Positions 56,401-64,000 of a stretch of DNA of 64,000 bases are shown one piece after another (position 1 is the first letter of the stretch; each line of letters opens with the position of its first letter). The stretch is from Thioalkalivibrio paradoxus (GTDB lineage Bacteria > Pseudomonadota > Gammaproteobacteria > Ectothiorhodospirales > Ectothiorhodospiraceae). The position numbers and the translations under genes are program-made. The notes under the pieces were generated by a model. That model was not told where the DNA came from. It did no database searches and saw only the letters and a list, made by a program, of their open reading frames with translations. The DNA lies in contig JAABSC010000003.1 in the NCBI GenBank assembly GCA_011390565.1, positions 62,001-126,000 on the forward strand. Reading direction: 5' to 3'.

Positions 56401-57070
56401 CACCTGGACCCCCGAGAACGCGGTCGGCATCGGCGGCGCGTACATGTGTATCTACGGCATGGAGGGTCCCGGTGGCTACCAGTTCGTCGGGCGCACGCTG
56501 CCGATCTGGAACCGGTACAAGAAGACCCCCGAGTTCGAACAGCCCTGGTTGCTGCGCTTCTTCGACCAGATCCGCTTCCACGAGGTCTCCGAGGCCGAAC
56601 TGCTGGAGATGCGCGAGGCCTTCCCGCGCGGCGGACTGCGGCTGGACATCGAGGAAACGCGTTTCTCGCTGGCCGAGTACAACCGCTTCCTCGACGACAA
56701 CCGGGACAGCATCGACGTCTTTCAGAACCGGCAGCGTGCCGCTTTCGAGGCTGAGCGCCTGCGCTGGGCCGAGGCCGGCCAGGCGGATTACGTGGCGGAG
56801 CCCGACGCGCCAGCCACGGGTTCCGACGACCTCGAACTGGCCGAGGGTGAGCAGGCGGTCTCGGGTCACGTCGCCGGCAGCCTGTGGGCGCTGGAGGTGG
56901 ACGAGGGCGACCGTGTCGAGGCCGGGCAGACACTGCTGGTGCTGGAGTCGATGAAGATGGAGATTCCGGTCACCGCGCGCACCGCCGGTATCGTGGTCCG
57001 GGTGCTCTGCCGTGAAGGCGCACCGGTGACGCCGGGCCAGGCCTTGCTGGTGATTCGTGCCGAGGGTTGA
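53459..57070 (+). CDS. Biotin-dependent guanidine (urea) carboxylase
   Basis: A 1203-residue single-chain carboxylase. Residues 1-450 are biotin carboxylase (VLIANRGAIACRIIRTLKRM, MLKSTAGGGGIGMQ, YFLEVNTRLQVEHGVTEEVT). About 470-1110 is the urea-carboxylase-type carboxyltransferase with KipI/KipA-like halves (QTTLQDWPGRAGYWDIGVPP, IVHLPLAWDDSQTQLATRKY). The C-terminal biotin domain has ESMKMEI with K1166. It carboxylates guanidine, or urea, using ATP and bicarbonate. The riboswitch and CgdAB pair favour guanidine. The start at 53459 begins MFDKVLIANRG. Confidence 0.92.
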   Translation: MFDKVLIANRGAIACRIIRTLKRMGIGSVAVYSEADRHSLHVREADEAVLIGPAPPAQSYLDGEHILRVARETGAGAIHPGYGFLSENADFAQRCEAAGIAFAGPTPQQIRDFGLKHRARELARAAGLPMLPGTELLDHPDHAVAEADRIGFPVMLKSTAGGGGIGMQLCRDEAGLREAWDSVLRLAQNNFANAGVFLEKYVEHARHIEVQIFGDGHGEVIALGERDCSLQRRNQKVVEEAPAPNLPEAARARLLADSEALGKRVGYRGAGTVEYLYDAETGAFYFLEVNTRLQVEHGVTEEVTGVDLVEWMLLAAAGELPPLETLRPGPARGHAIQARIYAEDPGKHFQPSAGLLTEARFPDDVRVDTWVERGSEISPFYDPMIAKLIVHADDREAACARLQAALAATDLQGLETNLRYLRQVAMDPVFLRGEQTTRTLGSFRYHADSIDVLDPGTQTTLQDWPGRAGYWDIGVPPSGPMDSLAFRLGNRLLGNPQHAAGLELTVTGPTLRFNTDTVIALTGARMTAHLDGETLPHWAAVPVRRGQVLEMGNIQGAGVRSYLLVRGGLAAPRVMGSRATFTLGRIGGHGGRVLRPGDVLHLAGEAAEPPATLAPGAVPEYGHHWRLRVLYGPHGAPDFFTPADIETFFATDWEVHYNSSRTGVRLIGPRPQWARSDGGEAGLHPSNIHDNAYAVGTVDFTGDMPVILGPDGPSLGGFVCPATVIEADLWKLGQLRPGDTVRFDAVNLDDARRLAGEQDTWVANLAALSPDDGPVITAPADVAASSAVIRERPVDHHPVGVAYRPAGDRYLLVEYGPMVLDLALRFRVQALLDWLAEQKVPGIREMTPGVRSLQIHYEPRQLPLARLLDLLEQAEAELKDLSEAEMPSRIVHLPLAWDDSQTQLATRKYMQSVRPDAPWCPRNIEFIRRINGLDSEEAVKRIVFEASYLVMGLGDVYLSAPVATPVDPRHRLVTTKYNPARTWTPENAVGIGGAYMCIYGMEGPGGYQFVGRTLPIWNRYKKTPEFEQPWLLRFFDQIRFHEVSEAELLEMREAFPRGGLRLDIEETRFSLAEYNRFLDDNRDSIDVFQNRQRAAFEAERLRWAEAGQADYVAEPDAPATGSDDLELAEGEQAVSGHVAGSLWALEVDEGDRVEAGQTLLVLESMKMEIPVTARTAGIVVRVLCREGAPVTPGQALLVIRAEG

Positions 57071-57306
57071 GTGAGGGAGCGGCGACAGCCTCGGGGGCGG
57101 CGTCGGCAGCGGTGCGCCGCCTCCGGACACGCTCAAGCCGTCCCTGGGCGCTCGACGGCGGCCATCCATGGCCGCCGACGGTCCGGCCCCCGTACACCCC
57201 CACCGGCGCTCCGAGCGTCGGATACTTGGGGGTTCCTCAGCGTTCGAGGGCGGAGCGGGTCTTCCTTGGCCGGGTGTCGGCCGCATGGACGCGGCCGTCA
57301 AGCCAT
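57071..57306. other. Gap between carboxylase and MITE-like element
   Basis: No gene is supported here. The 236 bp are GC-rich with some protein-like but family-less reading frames that I treat as noise. Together with the MITE and the 96 bp after it, the spacing between the carboxylase and allophanate hydrolase genes is about 600 bp, unusually long for this operon. Confidence 0.4.
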
Positions 57307-57570
57307 GTGTCCTGAATCTCCCGTAGACATGCACTCAGAGCCCCACAGACGGCCCAAGGCAAGGCGTGCCCCGCCGGGAATGGCAAGAGCCCTTACCAAG
57401 GGGCGCAACGCTGAATTGGGCCGTCTGTGGGGCTCCCTTCGGGCTTGGTGGTGCGGTCGCCTGGCGGCGTTGCGCCGGCTGGCAAGGGAATCACCCTTGC
57501 GGCGCCGACGCGCCTTGCCAGCCAGCCGCACCGCCAAGCTGAGTGCATGTCTACGGGAGATTCAGGACAC
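57307..57570. mobile_element. MITE-like element with 32-bp perfect terminal inverted repeats
   Basis: The ends GTGTCCTGAATCTCCCGTAG (57307 on) and its reverse complement (ending 57570) continue inward for 32 identical bases (57307-57338 and 57539-57570). Inside, a second inverted pair, GAGCCCCACAGACGGCCCA (about 57340-57358) and its complement (about 57417-57435), nests asymmetrically. A further pair of GCTTGG/CCAAGC and GGCAAGG/CCTTGCC arms lies deeper. No transposase or credible ORF fits within 264 bp, so it is probably non-autonomous. No clear target-site duplication is visible. Confidence 0.85.
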
Positions 57571-57666
57571 CCGGGATGTATTCACGGCGTCCCGGCGATG
57601 GGAGTGCCCACTCCGCCCACCCACGCGAGTCAGAAACGGCGGGGATTACCGAGTGAGGAAACAGTG

Positions 57667-59466
57667 ATGCGGGACATGACGATCGAGGGCTTGTTGGGCG
57701 ATTACCGCGCGGGGAGGCGCTCGGTGCGCGAGGTGGTTGCGCAGGCGATCGTGGACATTCGCGGGGAGGATTCGCGCAATGTGTGGATCACCGTCCTGGA
57801 TGACGCGGCGCTGGAGCCTTACCTCGCCCGGCTGGAGGGGCTCGATCCGGCTTCGCTGCCGCTATATGGCGTGCCCTTTGCGATCAAGGACAACATCGAC
57901 CTCGCCGGCGTGCCGACGACCGCCGGCTGCCCGGACTACGTCTATGTTCCGGAGCGGTCTGCGTTCGTGGTGCAGCGGCTGATCGACGCCGGAGCGGTGC
58001 CGCTGGGCAAGACGAATCTCGACCAGTTCGCCACGGGCCTGGTGGGCGCCCGGTCGCCCTACGGCCCCTGCGGCAACGCCTTCGATCCCGCCTACGTCGC
58101 CGGCGGTTCCAGTTCGGGTTCGGCGGTCGCGGTGGCCCTTGGTCAGGTCAGCTTTTCCCTCGGCACCGACACCGCGGGTTCCGGCCGCGTACCCGCGGCG
58201 TTCAACAACCTCATCGGGGTGAAGCCGACCCGCGGGCTGCTCAGTGCAGCCGGCGTGGTGCCGGCGTGCCGGACCCTGGATACCGTTTCCGTTTTCACGC
58301 TGGCCGCCGCCGACGCCGCATGCATACTGGACGTTGCGGCGGTGCTCGACCCCGACGACAGCTACGCTCGCCCGGAACGTGGACCCTCGCTCGGCCTCGC
58401 CACGATCCCGGTCACCGGTTTCCGTTTCGGGGTGCCTGCCGCCGACCAGCTCGCGTTCTTCGGCGACCGGAACTACGAAGCGCTGTTCCACCAGGCGGTG
58501 GCGAGGCTGGAATCGATCGGTGGCGAACGGATCGAGATCGATTTCGCACCTTTCCTCGAGGCGGCACGGCTTTTATACGAGGGACCCTGGGTGGCCGAAC
58601 GCTATGCCGCCATCCGGGCATTCATCGACCATCAGCCCGATGCGATGTTCGACGTCACCCGCCAGATCATCGACGGCGGCCGGGCACCGCTCGCGGTGGA
58701 CGCTTTCGAGGCCCAGTATCGGCTCGAGGATCTGCGCCGCCGGACCGAACGCGTCTGGGACCGCGTCGACCTGATCCTGACACCCACGGCGGGCACGATC
58801 CCCACGATCGCCGCCGTGCAGGCCGCGCCCGTGCGCGTGAACAGTGACCTCGGCCACTACACCAACTTCATGAACCTGCTGGATTTCAGCGCGGTGGCCG
58901 TACCCGCCGGGTTTCGGGACGACGGCCTGCCCTTCGGAGTCACGCTGTTCGCCCCGGCGTTCCGCGACCGGGAACTGCTGCCCCTGGCCGACCGTCTGCA
59001 GCGTGCCGCCGGCACTCCCTTGGGCGCCACAGGGCAGGCGCAGCCCGGGACTCCCCCGCTCGCGCCCGATCTGCGTCACGCGATCCCGGTCGCGGTCTGC
59101 GGTGCGCATATGAGCGGGCTTCCGCTGAATCCGCAGCTCACGGACCGCAGGGCGCGCCTGCTGCGTGCGACCCGGACGGCGCCCGAGTACCGCTTCTTCG
59201 CCCTTCCCGGGGGCCCGCCCGAGCGCCCCGGACTGGTCCGGGTGGGCAGGGACGGCATGGCGATCGAGGTCGAGGTCTGGGCGGTACCCGCCGAGCATTT
59301 CGGTTCCTTCGTCGCGGGAATTCCAGCACCGCTCGGCATCGGCCGCGTCCGGCTCGAGGACGGTACCGATGTCCCCGGCTTTCTCTGCGAGGGGCTCGCC
59401 ACCGAAGAGGCCACGGATATCAGTCACCTGGGCTCCTGGCGCCGCTATCTGCAGGGTCCTTCCTGA
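57667..59466 (+). CDS. atzF: Allophanate hydrolase
   Basis: A 599-residue protein. The N-terminal amidase-signature domain has K74 in GVPFAIKDNIDLAG, the cis-serine region YVAGGSSSGSAVAVALG (148-150) and the nucleophile S172 in GTDTAGSGRVPAAFNN. The C-terminal 140 residues (VAVCGAHMSGLPLNPQLTDR, GTDVPGFLCEG) form the decarboxylating domain found in full-length AtzF. It splits allophanate into two ammonia and two CO2, completing guanidine breakdown. The ATG at 57667 follows GAGG; a GTG three bases earlier is possible. Confidence 0.94.
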   Translation: MRDMTIEGLLGDYRAGRRSVREVVAQAIVDIRGEDSRNVWITVLDDAALEPYLARLEGLDPASLPLYGVPFAIKDNIDLAGVPTTAGCPDYVYVPERSAFVVQRLIDAGAVPLGKTNLDQFATGLVGARSPYGPCGNAFDPAYVAGGSSSGSAVAVALGQVSFSLGTDTAGSGRVPAAFNNLIGVKPTRGLLSAAGVVPACRTLDTVSVFTLAAADAACILDVAAVLDPDDSYARPERGPSLGLATIPVTGFRFGVPAADQLAFFGDRNYEALFHQAVARLESIGGERIEIDFAPFLEAARLLYEGPWVAERYAAIRAFIDHQPDAMFDVTRQIIDGGRAPLAVDAFEAQYRLEDLRRRTERVWDRVDLILTPTAGTIPTIAAVQAAPVRVNSDLGHYTNFMNLLDFSAVAVPAGFRDDGLPFGVTLFAPAFRDRELLPLADRLQRAAGTPLGATGQAQPGTPPLAPDLRHAIPVAVCGAHMSGLPLNPQLTDRRARLLRATRTAPEYRFFALPGGPPERPGLVRVGRDGMAIEVEVWAVPAEHFGSFVAGIPAPLGIGRVRLEDGTDVPGFLCEGLATEEATDISHLGSWRRYLQGPS

Positions 59467-59496
59467 AACCCGCCGCACCCGCGGGACGACTCCCGT

Positions 59497-59502
59497 TATA
59501 AT
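59497..59502 (+). promoter_or_regulatory. Likely -10 box of the valS promoter
   Basis: A perfect TATAAT lies 30 bp upstream of the valS ATG, giving a predicted leader of about 24 nt. The -35 region (59474-59479) is poor, so the assignment rests on the -10 box. Confidence 0.5.
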
Positions 59503-59532
59503 CGGCGGCTGATCCCCAGCCCCCGGCCCGTC

Positions 59533-62298
59533 ATGGACAAGAGCTTCGATCCGAGCGCAACCGAGCAGGCGCTGTACCGCCAATGGGAGGAGAGCGGCTG
59601 CTTCGCTGACCGGGACGGGACCGCCCCGCCCTACTGCATCCTGCTGCCGCCGCCGAATGTGACCGGAACGCTGCACATGGGGCATGCCTTCCAGCACACG
59701 CTGATGGACGCGCTGATCCGCCATCGGCGCATGTGCGGCGACGCGACGCTCTGGCAGGGCGGCACCGACCACGCCGGCATCGCCACGCAGATGGTCGTCG
59801 AGCGGCGCCTGGCCGCCGAGGGCAGGAGCCGCCACGACCTGGGTCGCGAGGCCTTCCTCGAAGCGGTCTGGGACTGGAAGGAACACTCCGGCGGCACGAT
59901 TTCCAGCCAGATGCGCCGGCTCGGGAATTCGATCGACTGGGCCCGCGAGCGCTTCACCATGGACGAGGGACTGTCACACGCAGTCACCGAGGTGTTCGTC
60001 CGCCTGCACCAAGAAGGCCTGATCTACCGCGGCAAGCGGCTGGTGAACTGGGACCCGGTGCTGCATACCGCGGTCTCGGATCTCGAGGTGCTGTCCGAGG
60101 AGGAACAGGGCTCGCTCTGGCACTTCCGCTACCCGCTGGCCGACGGCTCGGGGCACCTGGTGGTCGCGACCACCCGCCCCGAAACCATGCTCGGCGATAC
60201 CGCGGTGGCCGTGCACCCGGAGGACGAACGCTATCGGCACCTGATCGGGCAGCAGGTGGAACTGCCGCTGACCGGCCGCACGATCCCGGTGATCGCCGAC
60301 GACTACGTCGACCCCGAGTTCGGTACCGGCTGCGTGAAGATCACCCCGGCGCACGACTTCAACGACCACGCGGTCGGCGCCCGCCACGACCTGCCGCTGA
60401 TCAACATCTTCACCATCGAGGCGCGGCTGAACGACAACACGCCGGAGGCGTACCGCGGCCTGGATCGCTTCGAGGCCCGCAAACGTGTCGTTGCCGACCT
60501 CGAGGCGCTGGGTCTGCTCGAAAAGATCGACGACCACAAGCTCATGGTCCCGCGCGGAGACCGCAGCGGTGCGGTGATCGAGCCCTACCTGACCGACCAG
60601 TGGTACGTGAAGGTCGGCCCGCTGGCGGAGCCCGCGATCCGGGCGGTCGAGGACGGCCGCATCCGCTTCGTGCCGGAGAACTGGTCCAAGACCTACTTCG
60701 AGTGGATGCGCAACATCGAGGACTGGTGCATCTCGCGCCAGATCTGGTGGGGACACCGCATCCCGGCCTGGTACGACGACGAGGGCACCATTTTCGTCGG
60801 GCGCTCGGAGGCGGAAGTCCGCGAGCGCCACGGGCTCGGACCCGAGATCGCGCTCGCACAGGACGAAGACGTCCTCGACACCTGGTTCAGCTCCGCCCTG
60901 TGGCCGTTTTCCACGCTGGGCTGGCCGGAGGAGACCCCGGAACTGCAGCGTTTCTACCCGACCAGCGTGCTGGTCACCGGCTTCGACATCATCTTCTTCT
61001 GGGTCGCCCGGATGATCATGATGGGGCTCAAGTTCATGGACGACGTACCCTTCCGCGAGATCTACATCACCGGCCTGATCCGCGACGCGGAGGGCCAGAA
61101 GATGTCCAAGTCCAAGGGCAACGTACTGGACCCGATCGACCTGATCGACGGCATCACGCTGGACGCCCTGCTGGAGAAGCGCACCACCGGTCTGATGCAG
61201 CCGCAGATGGCGAAGAAGATCGCCAAGGCCACGCGTGGTCAGTTCCCCGAGGGCATCCCCGCCTTCGGGACCGACGCGTTGCGCTTCACCCTGTCGGCGA
61301 TGGCCACGACCGGGCGCGACATCAAGTTCGACCTGGGCCGCATCGAGGGCTACCGCAACTTCTGCAACAAGCTTTGGAACGCCGCACGTTTCGTACTGAT
61401 GAACGTGGAGGACCAGGACACCGGACTCGGGCCGGAGTTGCGCCAACCCACGCTCGCCGACCGCTGGATCCAGGACCGGTTGCAGGCCACCGCCACGACG
61501 GTCACCGCGCACTATGCCGCGTACCGTTTCGATCTGGCCGCGCAGACGCTGTACGACTTCGCCTGGCACGACTACTGCGACTGGTACCTGGAACTCACCA
61601 AGCCAGTGCTGAACGGGGATGCCGACGCGGCGGTCAAGCGCGCGACCCGATACACGCTGGTGCAGGTACTCGAGGCCCTGCTGCGCCTGCTCCACCCGAT
61701 GATGCCCTTCATCACCGAAGCGATCTGGACCGACGTCAAGGGTCACGCCGGTGTCGATGCGCGATTCCTGGTCGAGCGGCCCTGGGTCGGGAGCGACGAA
61801 TTTCCCGCCGATGCGGCGGCCGGTACCGAGCTGGAGTGGGTCAAGGGCTTCATCACGGGTCTGCGCCGGATCCGGGCGGAAATGGACATTCCCCCGGGCA
61901 AGCCGCTTCCGGTACTGGTGCAGAACTGGGTGGAGATGGACCAGGAACGCTACCTGCGTCACCGCGCCCTGCTCGATTTCCTGGCGAAACCCGAATCGGT
62001 GACCTGGCTCAACGCCGGCGAGGACGCTCCCGAGTCGGCGCTCTCCAGGGTCGGCGACATGCGTCTGCTGATTCCGCTCGCCGGCCTGATCGACAAGGAC
62101 GCGGAGATCGCGCGCCTGGAAAAGGAAATCGGCAAGCTGGACAAGAACCTGGAACAGAGCCGCGCGCGTCTGGCCAACGAGAGCTTCGTAGCGCGTGCAC
62201 CAGCGGACGTGGTCGAAAAGGAACGCGCCCGGGTGTCCGAGATGAGTGCCGCACGCACCGATCTCGGTGCCCAGCTGGAACGCATTCGTTTGCTCTGA
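59533..62298 (+). CDS. valS: Valyl-tRNA synthetase
   Basis: A 921-residue class I synthetase. The HIGH motif is HMGH in [20 protein letters not shown], and KMSKS appears intact in [20 protein letters not shown]. The editing domain ([20 protein letters not shown]) and the C-terminal coiled coil ([20 protein letters not shown]) are present. It charges tRNA-Val and removes mischarged threonine. It starts 66 bp after allophanate hydrolase with its own promoter, so it is probably independent of the guanidine operon. Confidence 0.97.
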   Translation: MDKSFDPSATEQALYRQWEESGCFADRDGTAPPYCILLPPPNVTGTLHMGHAFQHTLMDALIRHRRMCGDATLWQGGTDHAGIATQMVVERRLAAEGRSRHDLGREAFLEAVWDWKEHSGGTISSQMRRLGNSIDWARERFTMDEGLSHAVTEVFVRLHQEGLIYRGKRLVNWDPVLHTAVSDLEVLSEEEQGSLWHFRYPLADGSGHLVVATTRPETMLGDTAVAVHPEDERYRHLIGQQVELPLTGRTIPVIADDYVDPEFGTGCVKITPAHDFNDHAVGARHDLPLINIFTIEARLNDNTPEAYRGLDRFEARKRVVADLEALGLLEKIDDHKLMVPRGDRSGAVIEPYLTDQWYVKVGPLAEPAIRAVEDGRIRFVPENWSKTYFEWMRNIEDWCISRQIWWGHRIPAWYDDEGTIFVGRSEAEVRERHGLGPEIALAQDEDVLDTWFSSALWPFSTLGWPEETPELQRFYPTSVLVTGFDIIFFWVARMIMMGLKFMDDVPFREIYITGLIRDAEGQKMSKSKGNVLDPIDLIDGITLDALLEKRTTGLMQPQMAKKIAKATRGQFPEGIPAFGTDALRFTLSAMATTGRDIKFDLGRIEGYRNFCNKLWNAARFVLMNVEDQDTGLGPELRQPTLADRWIQDRLQATATTVTAHYAAYRFDLAAQTLYDFAWHDYCDWYLELTKPVLNGDADAAVKRATRYTLVQVLEALLRLLHPMMPFITEAIWTDVKGHAGVDARFLVERPWVGSDEFPADAAAGTELEWVKGFITGLRRIRAEMDIPPGKPLPVLVQNWVEMDQERYLRHRALLDFLAKPESVTWLNAGEDAPESALSRVGDMRLLIPLAGLIDKDAEIARLEKEIGKLDKNLEQSRARLANESFVARAPADVVEKERARVSEMSAARTDLGAQLERIRLL

Positions 62299-62363
62299 AG
62301 GGCGCCTGCACCTCTCCCGGTTTCAGTTCAGAGGCCCACCCCGATGGCCGGCGAGGGAGATAC

Positions 62364-62442
62364 AGCCACGGAAGACACGGAAGAACACGGATAAAACATT
62401 GAACAAACTTCCAATTCCGTGATTTCCGTGTCTTCCGTGGCT
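62364..62442 (+). repeat. Palindromic CCACGGAA-type element, copy 3
   Basis: A 79-bp palindrome with arms AGCCACGGAAGACACGGAA and TTCCGTGTCTTCCGTGGCT. The right flank CTCGCCTTATGATCGCCAGG matches the right flanks of copies 1 and 2. It lies between the converging valS and YhcB-like genes and could act as a bidirectional transcription stop. Confidence 0.88.
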
Positions 62443-62481
62443 CGCCTTATGATCGCCAGGGCTGACGCAGGACCATGACCG

Positions 62482-62904
62482 TCAGTCCGGACGGGGTGGA
62501 TGCAGATCGACGTCGCGCCCGCCTCCATCGGTCTCCCGGCCCTTGCCTTCCCGCGCATCGCGCACGGGCACGTGGGCCAGAAGGCGCCCCGCCCGGTCCT
62601 CGAGACGGTCCAGAGTCGGCTTGTCGGCAAGCTCCTCGCAGCTGTCCGCTAGGTGGTGGTACAGGTCGCGATAGGCGGAAGCCATGCCCGCAAAGAGGGT
62701 CGCGGTGCGATCGAAGTGATGGTTGACGGCACCCCGATAGCGGTTGAGCTCCTGCATGCGGCTGTCGAGTTCCGTTTCCAGCTCCCGGATCAGGCGACGA
62801 TCCTGGCTGGTCATGCGCCCGATCCAGAATCCAAGCAGGCCGGCCAGCAGCACCGCCAGCAGGATCAGTAGCACCCACAGACCCATCGTCATCTGCTCTT
62901 CCAC
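62482..62904 (-). CDS. YhcB/ZapG-like membrane protein (DUF1043)
   Basis: About 140 residues. One N-terminal helix (LWVLLILLAVLLAGLLGFWI) is followed by the family pattern QELNRYRGAVNHHFDRTATL and MASAYRDLYHHLADSCEEL. ZapG/YhcB links cell division and envelope growth in E. coli. The start is uncertain among Met1, Met5 and Met7 of the frame. The gene is convergent with valS and flanked by palindromic repeat copy 3. Confidence 0.87.
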   Translation of the reverse strand: MEEQMTMGLWVLLILLAVLLAGLLGFWIGRMTSQDRRLIRELETELDSRMQELNRYRGAVNHHFDRTATLFAGMASAYRDLYHHLADSCEELADKPTLDRLEDRAGRLLAHVPVRDAREGKGRETDGGGRDVDLHPPRPD

Positions 62905-63038
62905 CGCTTCGTTCCTTGGCTCACGCTCTTTGACCTATTGTGCCCGAGCCCGGGCGTCCAGGTACAGGCGCGGCCATCTCGCCCCGTCGCCGCGTTCTGC
63001 GTTATCGTTCGGGGTCCGCCTCCTTCCTCGAGACCGCC

Positions 63039-63590
63039 ATGCCGTTGTCACCCCGAGACCAGCAGATCCGCCTCGCCCACGCCGCACTGATCCGGCTGGT
63101 GGTCCAGGCCAGCGGGAATCCCGAGGCGCGGAACGAACTCGAACCGGTGCTCGCACAGGCCGAACAGGGCGGATGGACCGACCTCGTGCCGCGAATCCGG
63201 CGGATTCTGAAGGGTGAACGCGACGCTGCTCTGCTGCGTGGGCTGGACGACGAAGACACGGTGATCCTGACCGCCATCCTCGACGGGCTCCGGGATCCTT
63301 CCACCCTTCCCGACCCGAACGATGCCGCCGATCCGGCCCAGGCGGCACCGGGACTCGCCCACATGATCCATTCCGCCAGTCACGGCGACGCGCAGGCGCT
63401 GCACTGGCTCTCGCAGATGGCCGAACAGATGACCCGTGCGGGCGGCGATCTGGCCCGCCTCGGCGGCATCACCAAGCGGTTGGTGGACGGCGAGCGCGAC
63501 CCGGACCGGCTGTGCAAGGGCATGGGTGCCCAGGGCGAATCCCTGGTCCTGTCCCTGCTGGGGGAACTCGGCAAGCTCGAACGGCACTGA
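63039..63590 (+). CDS. Helical protein of unknown function
   Basis: A 183-residue protein from the ATG at 63039 that I cannot assign to a family. It is rich in charged helices (QQIRLAHAALIRLVVQASGN, DLVPRIRRILKGERD), has a Pro/Asp/Ala-rich linker near 95-108, and ends with GESLVLSLLGELGKLERH. There is no signal peptide or membrane segment. Earlier in-frame starts would add unlike Arg/Gly-rich sequence. It is divergent from the YhcB-like gene. Confidence 0.72.
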   Translation: MPLSPRDQQIRLAHAALIRLVVQASGNPEARNELEPVLAQAEQGGWTDLVPRIRRILKGERDAALLRGLDDEDTVILTAILDGLRDPSTLPDPNDAADPAQAAPGLAHMIHSASHGDAQALHWLSQMAEQMTRAGGDLARLGGITKRLVDGERDPDRLCKGMGAQGESLVLSLLGELGKLERH

Positions 63591-63629
63591 CTTTCATGGC
63601 CAACGGCCACCCTGACCTATGAGAAGCCG

Positions 63630-63709
63630 AGCCACGGAAAACACGGACAGACACGGACAAGGGGTTTGATCCGTTTCTTTTTCCGTGATTTCGGTGTGAT
63701 TCCGTGGCT
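63630..63709 (-). repeat. Palindromic CCACGGAA-type element, copy 4 (reverse orientation)
   Basis: An 80-bp palindrome with outer arms AGCCACGGAA and TTCCGTGGCT. Its flanks are exchanged relative to copy 1: the CCTGAC...AAGCCG flank is on the left and GGTTTTTCAC is on the right, so this copy is inverted. It lies between two converging 3' ends. Confidence 0.85.
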
Positions 63710-63766
63710 GGTTTTTCACGCCAACACCGGCAGCCGGCCTGCCAGTCAGCGGATTCCGCCCCCGAC

Positions 63767-64000
63767 TCAGAGCGCGTGAACCCAGCGCAGCACGGCCTCC
63801 TGCAGATTCACCCCAGGCCCCTGGTGGGCGGTTGGATGGTTGACCAGCAACACCACCATCATGTCGTCGCCGCTGCGGTTGCGTATATAACCGGCAACCG
63901 CGGACACCTCGCGAAGGTGGCCCGTCTTCAAGTGCATGCGTCCGGTTTCGGGAGCCTCCCGGAAGCGCCGCCGCAAAGTCCCGTCCAGGCCTGCAAGCGC
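63767..64000 (-). CDS. dacB: D-alanyl-D-alanine carboxypeptidase (PBP4/DacB type), C-terminal part
   Basis: The gene enters from the right edge and only its last 77 codons are visible. They contain GLDGTLRRRFREA and the third penicillin-binding motif LKTGHLREVSAVAGYIRNRS, with KTG as the active-site box, then VVLLVNHP. This matches class C PBP4 enzymes, which trim peptidoglycan cross-links in the periplasm. The start and signal peptide lie outside the window. Confidence 0.9.
   Translation of the reverse strand, partial: ALAGLDGTLRRRFREAPETGRMHLKTGHLREVSAVAGYIRNRSGDDMMVVLLVNHPTAHQGPGVNLQEAVLRWVHAL

Noticed and set aside
54143..57334. A 1063-codon open frame on the minus strand
   Set aside because: It is the antisense shadow of the carboxylase gene. 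Its composition is rich in His, Arg, Gln and Val as expected from reversed high-GC codons, and no family motif is present.
57298..57537. A 79-codon Arg-rich frame on the minus strand
   Set aside because: It lies within the inverted-repeat structure of the MITE-like element, has no ribosome site and no recognisable family.

Overview
The window reads as the chromosome of a free-living Gram-negative gammaproteobacterium with a high G+C content (roughly two thirds by eye). The parC, lptG-lptF, pepA-holC, valS, rplM-rpsI, glnS and htpX proteins are all of gammaproteobacterial type. The overall style suggests an Ectothiorhodospiraceae/Chromatiales relative (Thioalkalivibrio-like), but that placement is inference. 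No phage, plasmid backbone, CRISPR array or rRNA was seen. Most of the window is ordinary housekeeping DNA; the accessory material lies mainly at 33.3-33.9 kb and 49-59.5 kb.

Layout. 0-6.5 kb: a partial siroheme synthase, a glutaredoxin, a Sel1-repeat protein, a 66-residue protein with its own terminator, a CBS-domain protein, a large protein joining a degenerate KaiC/RecA-like N-terminus to a PEP/pyruvate-binding domain, and glutamate dehydrogenase. 6.6-15 kb: a RecJ-like nuclease, then a four-gene polysaccharide O-acetylation operon (MBOAT/AlgI, two AlgJ/AlgX-like SGNH proteins, a LamG lipoprotein) with no polymer-synthesis genes beside it. 15-22 kb: a DUF456 protein, glnS, and the pentose-phosphate genes pgl, zwf and gnd. 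22.1-22.6 kb: a tRNA operon (Pro-Arg-His-Lys). 22.6-33.3 kb: folD, a cyclophilin, lpxH, a tightly overlapping metZ-glycerate kinase-DUF455 operon, an MFS transporter, an acyltransferase, a TetR/AhpD-like pair, a lipoprotein and mog. 33.3-35.3 kb: a scar holding a duplicated tRNA-Gln 3' end and a sterol-desaturase fragment, then tRNA-Gln, rpsI, rplM and a DUF4168 protein. 35.5-43.3 kb: an NtrC-type two-component system, an MBL-fold hydrolase, htpX, parC and a lipoprotein cytochrome c. 43.6-49.1 kb: a coiled-coil LysM protein, lptG-lptF and pepA-holC.

The most distinctive block is 49.1-59.5 kb, lying between holC and valS, genes that are often neighbours in gammaproteobacteria. It carries a glutamine amidotransferase and purT, then a guanidine-I (ykkC) riboswitch followed by genes for two DUF1989 proteins (UAAP1/UAAP2, i.e. 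carboxyguanidine deiminase CgdAB), a biotin-dependent urea/guanidine carboxylase and allophanate hydrolase. Together these make a guanidine-to-ammonia assimilation pathway. The ABC transporter that usually accompanies such clusters is missing, and a short stretch between the riboswitch and the first enzyme looks like its decayed remains. A MITE-like element with 32-bp perfect terminal inverted repeats lies between carboxylase and allophanate hydrolase.

Two repeat families stand out: four copies of an approximately 80-bp palindromic element built from CCACGGAA-type units (17.5, 53.2, 62.4 and 63.7 kb), and the 141-bp tandem repeat carrying the tRNA-Gln 3' end. The window closes with valS, a YhcB/ZapG-like protein, an unknown 183-residue protein and the 3' end of a PBP4-type carboxypeptidase gene.
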